NCBI GenBank assembly: GCA_017861315.1
Contig: JAGFXP010000009.1
Span: 1 to 56,272 of the forward strand
Direction: 5' to 3'
DNA length: 56,272 bases
Source of the DNA: Bacillota bacterium
GTDB lineage: Bacteria; Bacillota; Clostridia; Clostridiales; Clostridiaceae
The position numbers and the translations under genes were made by a program. Shown piece by piece: positions 52,600 to 56,272 of the stretch. How positions within the stretch are numbered: the first letter of the stretch is position 1; the number at the start of each line of letters is the position of its first letter. The notes beneath the pieces are model-generated. The model searched no databases, was not told the DNA's origin, and was given only the letters and a program-made list of their open reading frames with translations.

Positions 52600-53439
52600 T
52601 CAACGGCCTCTTCCGTAATCCATTTTGTACAATTTTTTAATGCCTTTATCGAGGACACTGTCCGGAATCATCACAAGAAACCTGGCTAGAGGAACGTTTT
52701 TTGCAATAATATATCTTGGCTTCGGATTTTTTGATAAAAGTATCCGGGAGATATCAAAAGCAGCTACATCGACATCAACTCCGTTGTTTCCGCCTTTGAC
52801 GAATACATCCCTCTGTTTGGTAAGGACTCCCAGGTATTTTTCGTCTGTAAAGGATATGTCCTGCGCCTTCCCCTTGTTCCACATCGGGGTTGCTACAGCT
52901 CTTGGCTCCATAAGTATGGTCTTGACGCCGAAAGGATTCAGCTCTCTCCTGAGCGAATCGCAGAATGCTTCCACCGCATATTTCGAGGATGCATAGGCGG
53001 ACAGAAACGGCATTGCTATCCTTCCTGCATAGGAGCCCATAACCATTATCCTTCCCCTGTTCCTTATGATTTCTGGGATGAAGTCCTTGATCATCCCGAC
53101 AGGTGCGAAGAAATTGATCTCCATGCACTTTCTGTATAACTCCATGGGCAGGTTCTCTACCGGCCCAACCATTGTTATGCCGGCATTCATTACCACAGCT
53201 TCCAGTTTCAATCCTCCCCTTACGAGCTCCTTGACGTAGCTGCAGAAATCCTCCACTTCTTCAGGCTTAAGCACATCCATTTTCTTCGGGTACGCATTGC
53301 TGACCTCTTCAAAATGGTTCTCCTCGAGATACGATGCGGCAACGGAATATCCCCTCTTGAGGAGGACTTCTGCAAGGCTTTTCCCTATACCGCTGTCGCA
53401 GCCTGTTACAACGATGAGTTTACCTTCCATTCCATCCAT
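52600..53439 (-). CDS. Short-chain dehydrogenase/reductase
   Basis: 279 residues, Rossmann fold with VTGCDSGIGKSLAEVLLKRG (NAD(P) motif), NAG in VVMNAGITMVG, catalytic Ser region and Y-A-S-S-K. Substrate unknown. The next gene in the same direction is the DUF362-ferredoxin protein, so a joint redox function is possible. Starts MDGMEGK; M4 is a possible alternative. Confidence 0.88.
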   Translation of the reverse strand: MDGMEGKLIVVTGCDSGIGKSLAEVLLKRGYSVAASYLEENHFEEVSNAYPKKMDVLKPEEVEDFCSYVKELVRGGLKLEAVVMNAGITMVGPVENLPMELYRKCMEINFFAPVGMIKDFIPEIIRNRGRIMVMGSYAGRIAMPFLSAYASSKYAVEAFCDSLRRELNPFGVKTILMEPRAVATPMWNKGKAQDISFTDEKYLGVLTKQRDVFVKGGNNGVDVDVAAFDISRILLSKNPKPRYIIAKNVPLARFLVMIPDSVLDKGIKKLYKMDYGRGR

Positions 53440-53459
53440 AATATCACTTCTTTCATATA

Positions 53460-53996
53460 TTAATCTTTCTCGGCTCCTCTGCTTGTGATGAAGCCTTTTG
53501 AGTAGTTCACGAAGGAAGCAGCCTTAGATGCAAGCGCAGCCCAGAATACAATCCAGGTTGCAGGATGCCCCGGAATGAGTATCATCATGGAAACCGCGGC
53601 TGCAAAAAGGACTGTTGCGGCTTTGCCAAGCTTTCCGGCCGGGACCACGTCCTTCTTCTCATTGAAATAGAGATAGATTCCTGCCAGAATAAGGACTCCT
53701 TCGATGACAAGCATGACAGCCATGCTCCACAAGGGTATGACGCCTTTAAAGGTGAGGCACGCGAGGGCTGTGAGCAGCATCAGTTTGTCTGCAAGCGGAT
53801 CGAGAACGATTCCGACGACCGAAACCACATCATATTTCCTCGCAAGATATCCGTCCAGAACGTCTGTCAGCCCTGCAGCAAGGAACAATGCCAGAGCATA
53901 TACCTGTGCGTTTTGTATTCCGGAGAAATAAACGAATGCAAAGATCGGTACCATGAAAAGCCTCAGCAATGTTATCGCATTAGGTAAGTATTTCAT
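53460..53996 (-). CDS. pgsA: CDP-diacylglycerol-glycerol-3-phosphate 3-phosphatidyltransferase family protein
   Basis: 178 residues, CDP-alcohol phosphatidyltransferase with the D-G-x2-A-R-x8-G-x3-D-x3-D motif (LDGYLARKYDVVSVVGIVLDPLADKL) and about five membrane helices. The N-terminal NAITLLRLFMVPIFA is PgsA-like. Makes phosphatidylglycerophosphate, the precursor of the cardiolipin made by Cls. Other CDP-alcohol transferases cannot be excluded. Confidence 0.85.
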   Translation of the reverse strand: MKYLPNAITLLRLFMVPIFAFVYFSGIQNAQVYALALFLAAGLTDVLDGYLARKYDVVSVVGIVLDPLADKLMLLTALACLTFKGVIPLWSMAVMLVIEGVLILAGIYLYFNEKKDVVPAGKLGKAATVLFAAAVSMMILIPGHPATWIVFWAALASKAASFVNYSKGFITSRGAEKD

Positions 53997-54192
53997 ATGT
54001 TTTGCCTCCCTTTATCAGTATGATATCTGCATCTCATGTGGCTGTTGTCGCTTCAGCAGTAGTTGTATTACCTATATTTTAATACAAGCGCCAATCAATG
54101 TACATAAATTATAGTAATTTTGTGAATTTTCCATTAATTAAAGCCATGTCTTTTCATGCAGCGTTCAAAGGGTTCTGCCGTCCTTCGGCATA

Positions 54193-54232
54193 AATAGAAA
54201 GACAACCAGTATGGGCCGGTTGTCTTTCTATT
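54193..54232 (-). terminator. Terminator hairpin after the phosphate transport genes
   Basis: AATAGAAAGACAACC and GGTTGTCTTTCTATT form a 15-bp perfect stem just after the DUF47 stop; the T-run on the minus strand is weak. 53997-54192 shows no other feature. Confidence 0.75.
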
Positions 54233-54237
54233 ATGAG

Positions 54238-54873
54238 CTAAAGATTTTTCATCACAATCCTCTCCGCGGTGTTTGTAACGATCTTGCAGTTTTCACAGCA
54301 GTCCTGCAGCCTTATGTATATTTCACTATAGGCCATAATGTCGACAGGATCGCTTAAAACCTTGCAGAGGTTTCTCAGCGAGCTCACATAGAGCGCTTTC
54401 CCTCTGGACTTGTGAAGGTTAACCTGTTCCATCTGTTCAAATAGCAGGGTTGAATTTTTATAATCCTTAAGTTCCGCAAGCACCAGGTTCATGTGCATGC
54501 AGCAGTCTGCGATAAGCTCAGTGAACTCTATTATCTCAGGGTATATTGTCTCAACTGCGAAAATGTCGACGGCTATGAGCACATCCTCTATTGAATCAGT
54601 GACGTTGTCGATCTCATGGGAGAGCCTTATGATGTCGTCTTTTTCAATAGGCGGCAGGAATTCCTTTATCAGCACTTTGTGCATCTCTTTTTTTTCAACA
54701 TCTGCGGCATGCTCGATCTCGTGCATTTCCCTTATTTTAGCAGGCATCTCGGATCTGTTGTATGCCTTCATGGTTGAATCGAGAAATTCGGCAGCCTGTA
54801 TTGAGAACTGTGACAGTCTGTTAAATTCATATATATAGTCATACTGCTTGCTTTTTCTGAAGTTAAGAAACAT
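54238..54873 (-). CDS. DUF47 (PhoU-like) phosphate transport accessory protein
   Basis: 211 residues, all-helical PhoU-like bundle with the E-x-x-H-x-x-D metal-ligand patterns (EIEHAADVEKKEMHK; HEIDNVTDSIEDVL). It follows the pit gene by 21 bases, the standard pairing in which DUF47 modulates the Pit phosphate carrier. Confidence 0.92.
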   Translation of the reverse strand: MFLNFRKSKQYDYIYEFNRLSQFSIQAAEFLDSTMKAYNRSEMPAKIREMHEIEHAADVEKKEMHKVLIKEFLPPIEKDDIIRLSHEIDNVTDSIEDVLIAVDIFAVETIYPEIIEFTELIADCCMHMNLVLAELKDYKNSTLLFEQMEQVNLHKSRGKALYVSSLRNLCKVLSDPVDIMAYSEIYIRLQDCCENCKIVTNTAERIVMKNL

Positions 54874-54894
54874 GAACCTTCCCCTCCTTTTTGC

Positions 54895-55950
54895 TTATCC
54901 GAACAGTCTGATGAACAGCTGGGCCATGACGTACCCTAGCAGACCGCAGCCCGGGAACGTGAACACCCATGTGAGCACCAGGTCGGCCACCAGCTCCCAG
55001 TTGACGGATGATATTTTCCTCGAGATTCCGACCCCTATTATTGCAGTGCTCTTCGCGTGGGTCGTGCTTACCGGAAATCCGAGCAGCGAAGAAAGCAGAA
55101 GGCTCGACGCTGCAGCTGCATCTGCCGAGAACCCTTGATAGGTCTCCAGTTTGACCATCCTCATACCTATGGTTTTGATTATCCTGTAGCCTCCGATCAT
55201 TGTTCCTGAGGTCATGACTGCAGAGCACATTATCATAAGCCACAGCGGTATCCTGAACTCGGCAGTCCCGTAATCGCCGCTGGCAAGGAATGCGCCGAGC
55301 ATGAAAACGCCCATAAATTTCTGTCCGTCCTGGGCGCCGTGCATGAAGGCCATCCCTGCGGACGCTGCGATCTGTGCCTTCTGAAAGAAAGCTGTGCTCT
55401 TGCGCCTTTCGGTATATCTGAAGAGGTGCTCTGTAATCCTGGAAATCACAAACCCAAGCCCCAGTCCCATCGAGACCGATAAGACCAGACCGTAGATGAC
55501 CTTGATCCACTCTTCCGGATTGATTCCTTCAAAACCTCCCTGCAGAGCTATGGCCGCTCCCGTTATCCCCGCTATCATCGCATGGCCTTCGCTGGTGGGT
55601 ATGCCTATCCTCCAGGCCGCAACCGCCCAGGTTACTATGGCAACCATTGCTGCGCAAAGTGCAACCAGTGAATGCTGCGGATTACCTTTAAAATCGACCA
55701 TCCTGTATATTGTCTGGGCGACTGTTGAATTCACCGATGTCATAACCAGGATCCCCAGGAAATCAAAAGCAGCCGCAAGCGCAATAGCCCTTTTTGGCGA
55801 AAGGGACCGCGTAGCCACACAGGTTGCGATGGAGTTCGGGGCGTCAGTCCAGCCGTTAACGAAGATTACCCCGAGTGTAAGGATCGTCGTGACAAGAAGC
55901 GCAGGATTCGACAGAAGCTGGTTGAAATAATCCATAATAGTGATTGTCAT
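54895..55950 (-). CDS. pit: Pit-family inorganic phosphate transporter
   Basis: 351 residues, about ten helices. Both inverted-repeat signatures are present: VNGWTDAPNSIATCVATRSL and GFPVSTTHAKSTAIIGVG. The first lacks the usual GANDxAN spelling (G-W-T-D-A-P-N instead), a variant common in clostridial members. Low-affinity phosphate:cation symport. First gene of a two-gene operon with DUF47. Confidence 0.94.
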   Translation of the reverse strand: MTITIMDYFNQLLSNPALLVTTILTLGVIFVNGWTDAPNSIATCVATRSLSPKRAIALAAAFDFLGILVMTSVNSTVAQTIYRMVDFKGNPQHSLVALCAAMVAIVTWAVAAWRIGIPTSEGHAMIAGITGAAIALQGGFEGINPEEWIKVIYGLVLSVSMGLGLGFVISRITEHLFRYTERRKSTAFFQKAQIAASAGMAFMHGAQDGQKFMGVFMLGAFLASGDYGTAEFRIPLWLMIMCSAVMTSGTMIGGYRIIKTIGMRMVKLETYQGFSADAAAASSLLLSSLLGFPVSTTHAKSTAIIGVGISRKISSVNWELVADLVLTWVFTFPGCGLLGYVMAQLFIRLFG

Positions 55951-56098
55951 GCCGCCGCCTCCTTCGTAATTTCTCCGCCAGAATGTATTATTTGAATTTT
56001 ACCACGTACCAGGCCCCCCAGTAAACATATATCCTGAAAATTGGCAGAATATTTCGCCATATTTTCTCAAAGTTTTTATGAGTATCCTGAAAAGGAGG

Positions 56099-56130
56099 AG
56101 AGCTCCTGAGGTTTTACCCTCCGGAGCTCT
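56099..56130 (-). terminator. Hairpin downstream of the AraC-type gene
   Basis: AGAGCTCC and GGAGCTCT pair perfectly around an inner GGAGGG/CCTC stem, directly after the stop at 56132. T-run weak. Confidence 0.6.
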
Positions 56131-56131
56131 G

Positions 56132-56272
56132 TTATGTTGAAATTTTGCTCTTCCTGTATTCCTGCGGCGTCATCCCCTTCTCTTTCCTGAACAAGTCATA
56201 GAAAGCCGAGAGGCTCCTGAATCCGCAAAGAAGCGCAATATCGATTATGCTGATATCTGTTCCTGATAGAAG
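56132..56272 (-). CDS. AraC-family regulator, C-terminal fragment (partial)
   Basis: The last 46 residues of a protein cut by the window edge. The frame reads S-I-I-D-I-A-L-L-C-G-F-R-S-L-S-A-F-Y-D and then FRKEKGMTPQEYRKSK before TAA at 56132-56134. This is the second helix-turn-helix of the AraC/XylS DNA-binding domain. Target unknown. Confidence 0.85.
   Translation of the reverse strand, partial: LLSGTDISIIDIALLCGFRSLSAFYDLFRKEKGMTPQEYRKSKIST

Overview
The window looks like chromosome of an anaerobic, amino-acid-fermenting Firmicute (class Clostridia). The evidence is a selenocysteine-dependent Stickland-type reductase operon, a firmicute division and cell-wall cluster (mraZ to divIVA, with sbp, DUF881, sepF and ylm genes), a MurE with the DNPR motif typical of meso-diaminopimelate enzymes, a PyrR attenuator and a lysine riboswitch. 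Almost everything between 1 and 31 kb is transcribed on the minus strand. I see no rRNA, tRNA, CRISPR array, transposase or integrase.

Region 1 (1-8.1 kb, minus): a reductase operon reading grdI/G, grdH/F, BCCT carrier, trxB, trxA, grdA, grdC, grdD (cut by the window edge). Two of its genes, grdA and the component B beta subunit, are interrupted by in-frame TGA codons (Sec44 and Sec349), each followed by a short SECIS-like hairpin. The BCCT carrier and the GrdH/F-type component B suggest glycine betaine, or less likely sarcosine, as substrate. A divergent TetR-type gene (8327-8986) and two AATCATGATT palindromes overlapping the operon's -35 box suggest local control.

Region 2 (9.0-11.2 kb): an AT-rich accessory stretch (AlkD-type glycosylase, a small ORF, a DUF6773-like membrane protein and an XRE regulator) bracketed by two imperfect direct repeats of about 80 bp, each holding a terminator hairpin. 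One repeat is the 3' end of a candidate structured RNA of about 190 nt with no protein explanation.

Region 3 (11.2-31.1 kb, minus): uraA and pyrR behind a PyrR leader; rluD-lspA-mtnN; two tandem DivIVA proteins; ylmH-ylmG-sepF-yggS; DUF881-sbp-DUF881; ftsQ-ftsW-mraY-murF-murE-PBP(PASTA)-ftsL-rsmH-mraZ. The cluster lacks murD, murG, ftsA and ftsZ. Three AAAGTGG repeats at 10-bp spacing precede mraZ.

Region 4 (31.3-39.3 kb): ychF, a lipoprotein, a cupin, a Cys-rich zinc-ribbon protein, an L,D-transpeptidase, cardiolipin synthase, and a marR-ftsH pair with overlapping start and stop.

Region 5 (39.4-42.9 kb, minus): an ArsR-type regulator, a CoA-disulfide-reductase/rhodanese/TusA/DsrE fusion, a thioredoxin and a HesB-like selenoprotein (Sec36) hidden by its UGA codon. 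This is a coherent candidate system for sulfane sulfur, persulfide or selenium handling.

Region 6 (43-56.3 kb): DegV; a secreted protein; a polar amino-acid ABC transporter under a lysine riboswitch; EcsC and GyrI-like proteins; an alkyltransferase-like protein; HEAT and DUF5050 proteins; a DUF362-ferredoxin protein with an SDR; pgsA; a DUF47-Pit phosphate transport pair; and the C-terminal end of an AraC regulator at the right edge.
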